From Neglectibacter timonensis (GTDB lineage: Bacteria > Bacillota > Clostridia > Oscillospirales > Acutalibacteraceae), in the NCBI RefSeq assembly GCF_900048895.1, contig NZ_LT160640.1:994814-1058813 (forward strand): DNA of 64,000 nucleotides, read 5' to 3'. The position numbers and the translations under genes are program-made. Below the pieces are notes generated by a model that saw nothing but the letters and a program-made list of their open reading frames with translations, was not told the DNA's origin and ran no database searches. Positions 1 to 7,847 of the stretch are shown piece after piece (position 1 is the first letter of the stretch; the number at the start of each line of letters is the position of its first letter).

Positions 1-1076
1 AAGGGACTGCGTTTTTCACCGGGAACCGTGTTCTTGTTGGCGGTGATATAAACATCGTCCAGTCTCCTCTCCAATTCTTTGCCGGTCAGCTCAGAGTCGG
101 AAAGGTCGACGAGCATCAGGTGGTTATCCGTACCGCCGGAAACCAGCTTAACCCCGCGCTTCAGAAGCCCGTTTGCCAAAGCCTGCGCATTGCTGATGAT
201 CTGCCGGCCGTACTCCTGGAACTCAGGTTGCAGCGCCTCGCCCAGGCACACCGCCTTTGCGGCGATGACGTGCATCAGCGGGCCGCCCTGGGTACCGGGG
301 AAAATGGCCTTGTCGATCTGCTTGGCAAATTCTTCCCGGCAGAGAATCATGCCGCCCCGGGGACCGCGCAGCGTCTTGTGGGTGGTGGTGGTGACCACTT
401 CCGCATAGGGCACAGGATTCTGGTGGCAGCCGGAGGCCACCAGACCGGCAATGTGGGCCATATCCACCATGAGATAGGCGCCGCAGGCATCGCAAATCTC
501 CCGGAATTTCTTGAAATCAATGGCTCTGGGGTAGGCGCTGGCGCCTGCCACGATCATCTTGGGCTTGACCTCCATAGCCTGTTCCATCAGCTTATCATAA
601 TCAATACAGCCCGTTTCCGGGTCTACGCCATAAGCCACAAAATGATACAGCGCGCCCGACATATTGACCGGCGAACCGTGGGTGAGATGTCCGCCCTCCG
701 CCAGATTCATGCCCATGACCGTGTCGCCTGGCTGAAGCAGCGCAAAGTAAACGGCCAGATTGGCCTGCGCACCGGAGTGAGGCTGTACGTTGGCATGCTC
801 GGCGCCGAACAGTTTACACGCTCTCTCCCGGGCGATGTTCTCTACGACGTCCACGCACTGGCAGCCGCCATAATAACGCTTTCCAGGATATCCCTCCGCA
901 TATTTGTTGGTGAGCACAGTGCCCATGGCGGCCATCACCGCAGGAGATACAATATTCTCCGAGGCAATCAGCTCGATGTTTCTCTGCTGGCGGGCAAATT
1001 CCTTCTGCATGGCTTCGCCCACAGCCTCATCCTTACCTGTCACGAAGCCAATGGTATCCATCAGATCGTTAAACAT
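1..1076 (-). CDS. glyA: Serine hydroxymethyltransferase, 3' end cut by the window edge
   Basis: This PLP enzyme interconverts serine and glycine while charging tetrahydrofolate with a one-carbon unit, in the cytoplasm. The first 358 or so residues are visible and the C-terminus runs off the left edge. The N-terminal block with [11 protein letters not shown], the [15 protein letters not shown] stretch and the PLP-lysine motif [14 protein letters not shown] (lysine near residue 233) are all diagnostic of GlyA. The ATG at 1076 follows an AAGGATG-like site. A promoter lies upstream at 1159-1187, so it appears to be transcribed on its own. Family assignment is essentially certain. Confidence 0.97.
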   Translation of the reverse strand, partial: MFNDLMDTIGFVTGKDEAVGEAMQKEFARQQRNIELIASENIVSPAVMAAMGTVLTNKYAEGYPGKRYYGGCQCVDVVENIARERACKLFGAEHANVQPHSGAQANLAVYFALLQPGDTVMGMNLAEGGHLTHGSPVNMSGALYHFVAYGVDPETGCIDYDKLMEQAMEVKPKMIVAGASAYPRAIDFKKFREICDACGAYLMVDMAHIAGLVASGCHQNPVPYAEVVTTTTHKTLRGPRGGMILCREEFAKQIDKAIFPGTQGGPLMHVIAAKAVCLGEALQPEFQEYGRQIISNAQALANGLLKRGVKLVSGGTDNHLMLVDLSDSELTGKELERRLDDVYITANKNTVPGEKRSP

Positions 1077-1158
1077 TTGTAAAACATCCTTTCTTCCCCG
1101 CACAGCGACGGAGTTGCTTTCATCCATTCCTGGATTACAGTGCTGAATCGATATGATT

Positions 1159-1187
1159 ATTATACCGCAAACGCCCTCTGATGGCAA
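1159..1187 (-). promoter_or_regulatory. Promoter of glyA
   Basis: On the minus strand TTGCCA is followed after 17 bases by a perfect TATAAT, about 80 bases before the glyA start. Seen by inspection only. Confidence 0.6.
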
Positions 1188-1202
1188 CACAGAGCGGAAA
1201 TT

Positions 1203-1898
1203 TTACGGCAGGACCAGGACATTGAGCAGAACCAGAAACAACAGATGGGCTGGATAAAACACATAGAAGAAATACCGGGGCATCCTCCTTCCCCTTTTCC
1301 CGTTGTAGAAAAACAGCGGTACGGCGGCAAACACCGCCCAGATCTGGAACATGCTGCCGTGCGCCGCGCAGTAGAGGACTGTGCAGGCTGTAAGAAGCGC
1401 AGCTGCCAACAGCCCCCGTTTCCACCCGGCATCTTCATTTTTTTCCTCCCCGAGGAAGGCCCGGCTGCAGAAATAGAAACAGAGAGGCAGCGCCACGCCG
1501 TATGCGCCATAGCTGAAGCCGCCCAGCTCCGCCCCTAAAGCCAGCAGGGCGGCGCCGAAGAAAAATCCCCCGCCCCGCTCCGCACACCACAGCGCTCCAA
1601 AGGCCAGCAGCAGGGAAAACAGGATGTTTTTCATGGGAAAGAGAGTGCCGAGCCTTTCGGGGCCGTACAGGAAGAGCTCATAGGGCAGCTCAGAAAGCAC
1701 AGCGAACACAGCCAGGCGAAGCGCGTATTTTTTTCGATCCGACGTGTGGCGGAAGCCCTCCGCCAGCAAAAAAGAAAAGATGGGAAAAGAAATCCGCCCA
1801 AAGGCCCGGAGAAGCGGAATTTCCGGGAACAGGAGATATCCCACATGATCCACAGCCATAGCGAGTACGGCGATCCACTGCAGTGCCGCAGAAGTCAC
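1203..1898 (-). CDS. TraX-family integral membrane protein
   Basis: A 231-residue, strongly hydrophobic protein with about seven likely membrane segments. The start (ALQWIAVLAMAVDHVGYL) and the following FGRISFPIFSFLLAEGF and SELPYELFLYG blocks match the TraX/YbhN-type family. TraX of the F plasmid acetylates pilin, but most chromosomal homologues in Clostridia have no assigned substrate. It stands alone between glyA and nth, divergent from nth, with a TTGACA-17-GACAAT promoter that overlaps the nth promoter. A role in acetylating a surface molecule is only an inference from the family name. Confidence 0.8.
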   Translation of the reverse strand: MTSAALQWIAVLAMAVDHVGYLLFPEIPLLRAFGRISFPIFSFLLAEGFRHTSDRKKYALRLAVFAVLSELPYELFLYGPERLGTLFPMKNILFSLLLAFGALWCAERGGGFFFGAALLALGAELGGFSYGAYGVALPLCFYFCSRAFLGEEKNEDAGWKRGLLAAALLTACTVLYCAAHGSMFQIWAVFAAVPLFFYNGKRGRRMPRYFFYVFYPAHLLFLVLLNVLVLP

Positions 1899-1941
1899 AA
1901 AGCCTCCCCCCCTTTTTTCAAAAAATCAATTCTTTCCTGTT

Positions 1942-1992
1942 ATTGTCACACGCCCCGTCCGGCTTGTCAATATACGAAAATTGTTGTAAAAT
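1942..1992. promoter_or_regulatory. Overlapping divergent promoters of the TraX-like gene and nth
   Basis: Minus strand: TTGACA (complement of 1965-1970), 17 bases, GACAAT (complement of 1942-1947). Plus strand: TTGTCA at 1964-1969, 17 bases, TAAAAT at 1987-1992. The two -35 hexamers occupy the same bases, so the promoters probably compete for polymerase. Confidence 0.5.
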
Positions 1993-2156
1993 GAGATATC
2001 GTAAAAAATCATGGCCGCCGTTTCCTCTGCCGAAAGCAGCGCCCTGCCTTGTGCTGCCGCAGTCCTCACGCACGCGTGTGCCTCAAGGGTCCGGTTTACC
2101 GTTCAACTCAATAGATATGCGCCCGATTCAAGGAAATGAAAGAGAGGTACTTCCCT

Positions 2157-2843
2157 ATGACAAAGAAAGAATTGGCCCTGTTGGCTGTGGAAGCCCTGAA
2201 AAAAGAGTATCCCGATGCCATTTGCTCCCTGGAATACCAGGACCCGCTTCAGCTGCTCATCTCCACCAGGCTTTCCGCCCAATGCACCGACGCCCGGGTA
2301 AATCTGGTGACCCCGGCGCTCTTCGCCCGTTTTCCCACGCTGGAGGCTTTCTGCGAGGGCACGGAAGAGGAAATTGGGGAGCTGATCCATTCCTGCGGCT
2401 TCTATAAAATAAAATCCAAGGACATCCTGGCTGCCTGCCGGATGATCCGGGATGAATTCGGCGGCAGAGTGCCGGACACCATCGAGGAACTGACCCGCCT
2501 GCCGGGCGTGGGCAGAAAAACCGCCAACCTGGTGGTGGGTGATATCTACGGAAAGCCCGCCGTGGTGACGGATACCCACTGCATCCGCATCACAGGCAGA
2601 CTGGGACTGACAAAAAACACTGCGCCCGCAAAGGTAGAAGATGACCTGCGCGCCGTACTGCCGCCGGAGGAATCCAACGATTTCTGCCACCGGCTGGTGC
2701 TGCACGGCAGAGCCGTGTGCACCGCCCGGAAAGCTATGTGCGAAAACTGCTGCATGCAGGAATTCTGCAAAAAAAGCGGCTTGAACCCGCCTGCCAAAAA
2801 AACTGCGGCAAAGAAAAATAAGGAGCAGAGTAAAAAAGCTTGA
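2157..2843 (+). CDS. nth: Endonuclease III
   Basis: A base-excision repair DNA glycosylase and AP lyase that removes oxidised pyrimidines. The helix-hairpin-helix LTRLPGVGRKTANLVVGD contains the catalytic lysine K121, and D139 follows in VVTDTHC. Cysteines 188, 195, 198 and 204 give the C-x6-C-x2-C-x5-C spacing of the [4Fe-4S] cluster. At 228 residues it has the usual family length plus a short lysine-rich tail. The ATG at 2157 is chosen because AGAGAGG sits about 10 bases upstream. An in-frame ATG at 2136 has its Shine-Dalgarno sequence too close. A strong terminator follows. Confidence 0.96.
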   Translation: MTKKELALLAVEALKKEYPDAICSLEYQDPLQLLISTRLSAQCTDARVNLVTPALFARFPTLEAFCEGTEEEIGELIHSCGFYKIKSKDILAACRMIRDEFGGRVPDTIEELTRLPGVGRKTANLVVGDIYGKPAVVTDTHCIRITGRLGLTKNTAPAKVEDDLRAVLPPEESNDFCHRLVLHGRAVCTARKAMCENCCMQEFCKKSGLNPPAKKTAAKKNKEQSKKA

Positions 2844-2881
2844 TTCCATTCGTCTATCCGCTTTCTTTGTCGGAAACAGGA

Positions 2882-2934
2882 AGAGATCCCGCTGTACCGG
2901 TTCCAAATAAAACCGGAACGGCGGGATCTTTTTC
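2882..2934 (+). terminator. Rho-independent terminator after nth
   Basis: The outer stem GATCCCGC/GCGGGATC encloses an inner ACCGGTT/AACCGG hairpin and is followed by CTTTTTC. Confidence 0.85.
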
Positions 2935-3031
2935 ATTTCCAGTGGAAGCGTCCCTCTTTTCTTTTGGAGGCACCGCTGGACTGCCTTCTGCCAGCAAAAT
3001 TTCCAAAACGGCGCATAACTCTGGACGGCTG

Positions 3032-3060
3032 TTGACAAACCCAAAAAAGAGGACGATAAT
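3032..3060 (+). promoter_or_regulatory. Promoter of the MalY/PatB-type gene
   Basis: TTGACA at 3032-3037 and GATAAT at 3055-3060, spaced by 17 bases, lie about 60 bases before the start codon. Confidence 0.6.
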
Positions 3061-3122
3061 GATTTCGGCAAAACCCGTCACATTTCCAGTATTATCATCT
3101 TGTTTTTTGGAGGAATTACTCT

Positions 3123-4304
3123 ATGAAGTATGATTTTGAAACCCTGATCGACCGTTCCCGATGCGGATCCGGAAAATGGGACGGCATGCGGGAAAAGAAA
3201 GCCGACCTGACCCCGGGCGTCGTCCCCTTCTCCGTGGCCGACATGGAATTCAAAAATGCGCCGGAAATCGTAGCTGGACTGAAGGAATATCTGGACACCC
3301 ATATTCTGGGCTATACGCACCCCACTGAAGCCTATTATGCCGCCGTCTGCTCCTGGATCAAGGAGCAGCATGGGTGGACCGTGGACCCCGCTCACATCGT
3401 CTGTTCCCCCGGCGTGGTCCCCGCCCTGTTTATGCTGGTGGCCGCGCTTTGTGAAGCAGGAGACGGCATCATTGTCATGCCGCCTGTCTATTACCCCTTC
3501 TACGGCGCCGTTAAAACCAACGGCTGCCATGTGAAGACCTGTCCGCTGGTGTATGAGAACGGCGCCTATTCCATCAATTTTGAACTTCTGGAAAAGGTTG
3601 CCTCGGAAAGCGACAGCAAACTGCTGATTTTCTGCAGCCCACACAACCCGGTAGGGCGCGTCTGGAGCCCGGAGGAACTGCATCGGGTGGGCGAAATCTG
3701 CCTCAGGCACGGCGTAAAAATCATCAGCGACGAAATTCATTGGGACATTGTTATGCCAGGCCACACCCACACGCCCTTCCCTATGGCCGGCGAGTTCGGA
3801 GACAATCTCATTGTATGCACTGCGCCCAGCAAAACATTTAACCTGGCTGCCATGCAGACCTCCAATATTATCCTTCCCGGCGAAGAGGACCGGAAGAAAT
3901 TCCTGGCTATTAAGGAGAAATACTGTGTGGAGAGCATGAACGCCCTGGGATTTGAAGCCTGCAGGCTGGCCTATACCCTGGGGAAGGGCTGGATGGAGGA
4001 AATGCTGCAGGTTATCTGGGACAACTTCAAGTTTGCCTCCGCGTATTTGAAGGAGCGGCTGCCCATGATCAAGCCCATCGAACTGCAGGGAACCTATCTC
4101 ATGTGGCTGGACTGCACCGCTTTGGGAAAGAACAGCAAGGAGCTGGAGGAGCTGATGGTTCAGAAGGCCGAGCTGTTTTTGGACGAAGGTTATATTTTCG
4201 GGGAGGGCGGCGAAGGCTTTGAACGCCTAAACCTGGCCTGTCCAAAATGGGTGCTCAAAGCCGGTTTGGAGCGCTTGGAACAGGCTGTGAAGGCATCCTG
4301 CTGA
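3123..4304 (+). CDS. MalY/PatB-type PLP-dependent C-S lyase (cystathionine beta-lyase family)
   Basis: A 393-residue fold-type I aminotransferase-like protein of the MalY/PatB group. These enzymes cleave carbon-sulfur bonds of cystathionine or cysteine conjugates and release pyruvate, ammonia and a thiol. The opening RCGSGKWDGM, the SVADMEF motif (typical of this group), the SPHNPVGRVW substrate loop and the PLP lysine in TAPSKTFNLA are all present. GGAGGA sits 9 bases before the ATG. A single-gene unit with its own promoter and terminator. The substrate cannot be told from sequence: cystathionine lyase and cysteine desulfhydrase activity are both possible. Confidence 0.9.
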   Translation: MKYDFETLIDRSRCGSGKWDGMREKKADLTPGVVPFSVADMEFKNAPEIVAGLKEYLDTHILGYTHPTEAYYAAVCSWIKEQHGWTVDPAHIVCSPGVVPALFMLVAALCEAGDGIIVMPPVYYPFYGAVKTNGCHVKTCPLVYENGAYSINFELLEKVASESDSKLLIFCSPHNPVGRVWSPEELHRVGEICLRHGVKIISDEIHWDIVMPGHTHTPFPMAGEFGDNLIVCTAPSKTFNLAAMQTSNIILPGEEDRKKFLAIKEKYCVESMNALGFEACRLAYTLGKGWMEEMLQVIWDNFKFASAYLKERLPMIKPIELQGTYLMWLDCTALGKNSKELEELMVQKAELFLDEGYIFGEGGEGFERLNLACPKWVLKAGLERLEQAVKASC

Positions 4305-4374
4305 AGGCCCAAGCCTGCGAGACTCCTGCTGCAGGGATTTCCCGGCTTTCCTCCTGTAGGCAAAATCCATATCG

Positions 4375-4410
4375 AGAAGGGCTGCGGCAAAAAATGCTGC
4401 AGCCCTTCTT
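4375..4410 (+). terminator. Terminator between the MalY/PatB-type gene and the RNase H gene
   Basis: A perfect 11-bp stem AGAAGGGCTGC/GCAGCCCTTCT with a 13-base loop. The downstream T-tract on the plus strand is short, so it may serve either strand weakly. Confidence 0.65.
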
Positions 4411-4465
4411 CTACCGTCATATTTTTGACATAAATTGGATGTAAAATAAATCCTGAAAGGGAATG

Positions 4466-5095
4466 CTACGCCAATCCCAGCGCCTTTTTGGCCAACTGGT
4501 CGGCCAAATCGTTATACACATCTCCGGAATGCCCTTTCACTTTTACAAAAGTTACAGGCAGGCGTTTACCTGCTTCCCGGCAGAAAGCCGCGTAGGCCTG
4601 CGTTCCCGGTTTATTGGCCTTCCAGACCCCTTGCGCCCATTTTCCCACCCCTTCATAGTCATGGTGGATTTCCAGTGCCGGGATTTCGTGCTCCAGACAG
4701 TGTCGGATCACCTCTTCTGCTCCTTTGATTTCCCCGGCCACATTATGCATTTCCGCAAGCTGGGAGTCATTATATTTCTTTGAGAACAGAATTTTTTCCC
4801 CCCTGTAAAAAAGCACGGCCCCGCAGGAAAACTCCCGGGTATGAGAATTATAGCTGCCGTCCACATAAGCCACAGCTTTGTCCTGTTCTTCCGGCGGGGG
4901 TTGTCCCTCCGAAGGCCCGTCGGGCTTCGGCTTTTCCAACGCGGTTCTATTTAAAAAGTCCTGCGCCTCCTGCATGGTGGGAAAGCTTTTGTATTCCGCG
5001 CCTTTAAATCCAATTACCTGCGCCCTGCAGTCATCCCATGTTGTAAAGATCCCTGTGGTTCTTCCCGCTCGGACCGCATAATATTTTTTTGCCAT
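4466..5095 (-). CDS. rnhA: Ribonuclease H with N-terminal viroplasmin (hybrid-binding) domain
   Basis: Cleaves the RNA strand of RNA-DNA hybrids such as R-loops and replication primers. Residues 4-50 (YYAVRAGRTTGIFTTWDDC to FPTMQEAQDFLN) form the viroplasmin-like domain found in RNase HI of many Firmicutes and eukaryotes. A proline-rich linker follows, then the catalytic domain from residue 75, with the four acidic residues D79 (AYVDGSY), E122 (AGEIKGAE), D146 (HHDYEGV) and D196 (YNDLADQLAKKA). The start at 5095 follows GGAG by about seven bases. Its own promoter lies at 5177-5205. Confidence 0.95.
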   Translation of the reverse strand: MAKKYYAVRAGRTTGIFTTWDDCRAQVIGFKGAEYKSFPTMQEAQDFLNRTALEKPKPDGPSEGQPPPEEQDKAVAYVDGSYNSHTREFSCGAVLFYRGEKILFSKKYNDSQLAEMHNVAGEIKGAEEVIRHCLEHEIPALEIHHDYEGVGKWAQGVWKANKPGTQAYAAFCREAGKRLPVTFVKVKGHSGDVYNDLADQLAKKALGLA

Positions 5096-5176
5096 CAGTA
5101 TCTCCATCATTTCTTTCAGGTTTTTTTCAGGTTCCGGCTGTAGACTCATCTCAAGCGAAACCCGGCCTGCGCGGTT

Positions 5177-5205
5177 ATTATAGCGCAAACCGTTTCGGCA
5201 CGCAA
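5177..5205 (-). promoter_or_regulatory. Promoter of the RNase H gene
   Basis: Minus strand TTGCGT, 17 bases, TATAAT, ending about 80 bases before the start codon. Confidence 0.5.
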
Positions 5206-5259
5206 GTTGAGCTTATTGCCTGGCTGCTGCGAAAATTGTCGGCTGCAGATGAATTTTGT

Positions 5260-5288
5260 TTGACACGGTTACAATTTTGTTATAAAAT
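5260..5288 (+). promoter_or_regulatory. Promoter of the SH3 lipoprotein gene
   Basis: TTGACA at 5260-5265, 17 bases, TAAAAT at 5283-5288, inside an AT-rich stretch. The leader to the start codon at 5425 is about 130 bases. Confidence 0.6.
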
Positions 5289-5424
5289 CACCTTGGATTC
5301 AGAGAAACCTTTTCGATTTCAATTTGCCATAAAACATAAAATAAATCAGTATATTACAGATGAGGAAAGCAATTTTCAGGTGACCTGAAATTGGTCTGTT
5401 CCCATTGAAACGCGGTGAATTCCA

Positions 5425-6540
5425 ATGAAGAGACAAATTCGATACCTGGTATATTTCCTGGCAGCGGTATTTACCGCAGCTTTTCTTGCCGCCTGTTCTG
5501 CGGGCGCAGAAGAAACTTCGCAGGAAGCTTCTCCGCAGCAGGAGCTTACCGCTGTTTCCGAATCGGAAACAGGGAACGCCCGCCGTACTGCCGGGAAAGA
5601 TTCAGCCCCGCTGATTGATTACGTCAGTCATAAAACAGCGGAAGGGGCTTCCGGCACTTCTTCCACAGCGGACTCTTCGGGAGAAATCCGTGTTCTTGAC
5701 GAAGGGGTGACTATGCGGGAAACCCCTCTCTTTTCCAAAGCCAGCGAATACAGCGACCGGCTTTCCGTACTTGCCGCTGGGGAGACGGTTTACGTGACTT
5801 GTGAAAGCTTTGCGCTTTGGTATGCCGTTGCCGATGAAAACGGACAGCAGGGCTATGTGTATACCGGCGACATTCAACTGAAAAAAAATGGAGAGCTCCA
5901 ATCAACCAATGCCGCGGAAGAGGCGGTAAAGCAGAAGTTTGCCCTGCTGCGTGAAAAATTGCCGGAGGGGAAATACTGGAACCATATGGGTACAGATCTA
6001 CCTTTCGGGGAAGGCGATCCATGGTCGGTGACCGACGAACCCTGTGAGCACAGCATTTACGGAGAGCTCTATTGCAATTTCTACGACGGCGCTACGCTCA
6101 ACCTCTTTCCCCAATATGGCTATCTTTGCCAATGCCTCGGGTTTGCCAGTTTTCTCAGCGATCAGGTATTTGGGAAGGACGCCCCTCTCCATTACTTTTA
6201 TGATTACGATCAGCTGCGTGTCGGGGATCAGATACGCCTGAATGAATATGAGCACTCTATGGTGGTGGCGGAAAAAACCGACGAGTATGTCAAGGTTGCC
6301 GAAGTGAATGCAGATTATGAAGATTGCCTGATCTCCTGGTCCCGGGAAATCAGCCGGTATGAACTTGACGAACTCTCCTGGGATCTGGAATTTATCACCC
6401 GGTATCCTGTCCTGCGGGATGAGGAAGGCGTCCTGCTTTCCGCCGAACAGGTACAGGAGGCTGAGAGCAGCTACAGTCTGGACGGCTGGGCCTATGAAGA
6501 GGAAGAATTTGGGTATGATGACTGGGATGACGAATGGTAA
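5425..6540 (+). CDS. Lipoprotein with bacterial SH3 domain and possible cysteine hydrolase domain
   Basis: A 371-residue exported lipoprotein. A signal peptide with lipobox LAAC puts the lipidated cysteine at residue 24. A Ser/Glu-rich linker follows, then an SH3b-like domain at about residues 88-155 (VTMRETP ... YVYTGDIQL), which usually binds cell wall. The C-terminal half has C237 in QCLGFASF, H277 in YEHSMVV and N295 in AEVNAD. That order fits an NlpC/P60- or CHAP-like amidase fold, but this is inferred from a few residues. An acidic Tyr/Glu/Asp-rich tail ends the protein. It has its own promoter and terminator. A cell-wall-associated role is likely; enzymatic activity is unproven. Confidence 0.75.
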   Translation: MKRQIRYLVYFLAAVFTAAFLAACSAGAEETSQEASPQQELTAVSESETGNARRTAGKDSAPLIDYVSHKTAEGASGTSSTADSSGEIRVLDEGVTMRETPLFSKASEYSDRLSVLAAGETVYVTCESFALWYAVADENGQQGYVYTGDIQLKKNGELQSTNAAEEAVKQKFALLREKLPEGKYWNHMGTDLPFGEGDPWSVTDEPCEHSIYGELYCNFYDGATLNLFPQYGYLCQCLGFASFLSDQVFGKDAPLHYFYDYDQLRVGDQIRLNEYEHSMVVAEKTDEYVKVAEVNADYEDCLISWSREISRYELDELSWDLEFITRYPVLRDEEGVLLSAEQVQEAESSYSLDGWAYEEEEFGYDDWDDEW

Positions 6541-6595
6541 AAGCGGCGGTTTCTTCGGTCGGCAATCACGGAATGTAAGACCTCAATTTGCAAAA

Positions 6596-6628
6596 AAACG
6601 GCGCATGGCAATCAACCATGCGCCGTTT
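6596..6628. terminator. Bidirectional terminator between the lipoprotein gene and cysK
   Basis: A perfect 13-bp stem, AAACGGCGCATGG against its complement, with a 7-base loop and A/T runs on both flanks, between convergent genes. Confidence 0.85.
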
Positions 6629-6657
6629 ACTTTTGCCATATGCCGGGGAAATACTGT

Positions 6658-7593
6658 TTATTCTCCGGAAAAAAGCGGGGTAGAAAGATAGCGGTCCCCG
6701 GTATCCGGCAGCAGCGCCACAATGGTTTTCCCGCAGTATTCCGGTTTGGCTGCCAGACAGACCGCAGCGCTTAGGGCTGCCCCGGATGAGATGCCTACCA
6801 GAATTCCCTCGCAGGCTGCGAATTTACGTCCCATCTCATACGCGTCTTCATCAGAAACCTGCACCACTTCTTCGCAGAGGGAGGTATCCAGTACCTTAGG
6901 CACAAAACCGGCGCCGATTCCCTGAATCCCATGAGGGCCGCTCCTCCCTTGAGAGAGCACCGGGGAACCGGCAGGTTCCACAGCCGCCAACCGGATCTGG
7001 GGATTCTTGGACTTCAGATAACGGCCGACCCCCGTCAGCGTTCCGCCTGTGCCTACTCCGGCAACAAACAGGTCCACCCTGCCCTCTGTCTGCTTCCAAA
7101 TTTCCGGCCCTGTAGTTTCAAAATGCGCCTGCGGATTGGCCGGATTGTCAAACTGGCCGGGAATAAAGCTGTTAGGCGTCTGCGCCTTCAGTTCTTCCGC
7201 CTTCCGAATCGCGCCGGCCATCCCCTCGGAACCGCTGGTCAGGACGATCTGTGCCCCATAGGCTTTCAACAGGTTTCTGCGTTCCACACTCATCGTCTCC
7301 GGCATGGTGAGGATCAGGCGGTATCCTTTAGACGTGGCCACCGCAGCCAGGCCGATTCCCGTATTCCCTGAGGTCGGTTCAATGATGACGGAACCGGGCT
7401 TCAGCTGTCCGTTCTTTTCCGCCTCTTCAATCATGGCCCGGGCGATCCGGTCCTTTGCGCTGCCTGCCGGGTTAAACCCCTCCAGCTTCACGAACAGCTG
7501 GGCCTGCAACCCGCAGGCCCGGGTAAAACGAACCGGCTCCAACATGGGGGTAGAGCCTATCAGCTCCGTAATTCCGTGGGCTATTGTTTCCAT
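6658..7593 (-). CDS. cysK: Cysteine synthase A (O-acetylserine sulfhydrylase)
   Basis: A PLP fold-type II enzyme that makes cysteine from O-acetylserine and sulfide. K47 in NPAGSAKDRIA is the Schiff-base lysine, PTSGNTGIG is the substrate loop, and GVGTGGTLTGVGRYLK is the glycine loop that holds the PLP phosphate. The 311-residue length is standard for CysK/CysM. Transcribed alone from a near-perfect promoter at 7679-7706 into a leader of about 80 bases. No T-box or S-box architecture was recognised there. CysK and CysM are not separated with certainty, but CysK is favoured. Confidence 0.93.
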   Translation of the reverse strand: METIAHGITELIGSTPMLEPVRFTRACGLQAQLFVKLEGFNPAGSAKDRIARAMIEEAEKNGQLKPGSVIIEPTSGNTGIGLAAVATSKGYRLILTMPETMSVERRNLLKAYGAQIVLTSGSEGMAGAIRKAEELKAQTPNSFIPGQFDNPANPQAHFETTGPEIWKQTEGRVDLFVAGVGTGGTLTGVGRYLKSKNPQIRLAAVEPAGSPVLSQGRSGPHGIQGIGAGFVPKVLDTSLCEEVVQVSDEDAYEMGRKFAACEGILVGISSGAALSAAVCLAAKPEYCGKTIVALLPDTGDRYLSTPLFSGE

Positions 7594-7678
7594 AATCTAC
7601 GCTTCCTCTCTGACTTGATAGCGCCATCGCAGGCGGGGGAACCGCCCCTATATTTCCTACCAAACTAATATGATTTGA

Positions 7679-7706
7679 ATTATACTCTTATTCGCCCATT
7701 TGTCAA
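7679..7706 (-). promoter_or_regulatory. Strong promoter of cysK
   Basis: Minus strand TTGACA (complement of 7701-7706), 16 bases, TATAAT (complement of 7679-7684). A nearby TTAGTTTGGTAGGAAA stretch downstream of the -10 could be an operator for an Rrf2/CymR-type cysteine regulator. That part is speculative. Confidence 0.75.
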
Positions 7707-7774
7707 GCCTTTTCCGCATTCTGCGTTCTCTGCGGCAAAGCGCTCAATACCAGGGAAATTGTAAGATTTACTTG

Positions 7775-7803
7775 TTGCTATTAGCTCCAGGATCAGTTAT
7801 AAT
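7775..7803 (+). promoter_or_regulatory. Promoter of the efflux operon
   Basis: TTGCTA at 7775-7780, 17 bases, TATAAT at 7798-7803, 45 bases before the first start codon. Confidence 0.6.
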
Positions 7804-7847
7804 GATACAGAATATTGTCCCTATTTCGATACAAGGAGCTAAGCGCT

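Noticed and set aside
7594-7678. Possible T-box or S-box leader of cysK
   Set aside because: The leader is under 100 bases and shows neither a T-box sequence nor a terminator/antiterminator pair.
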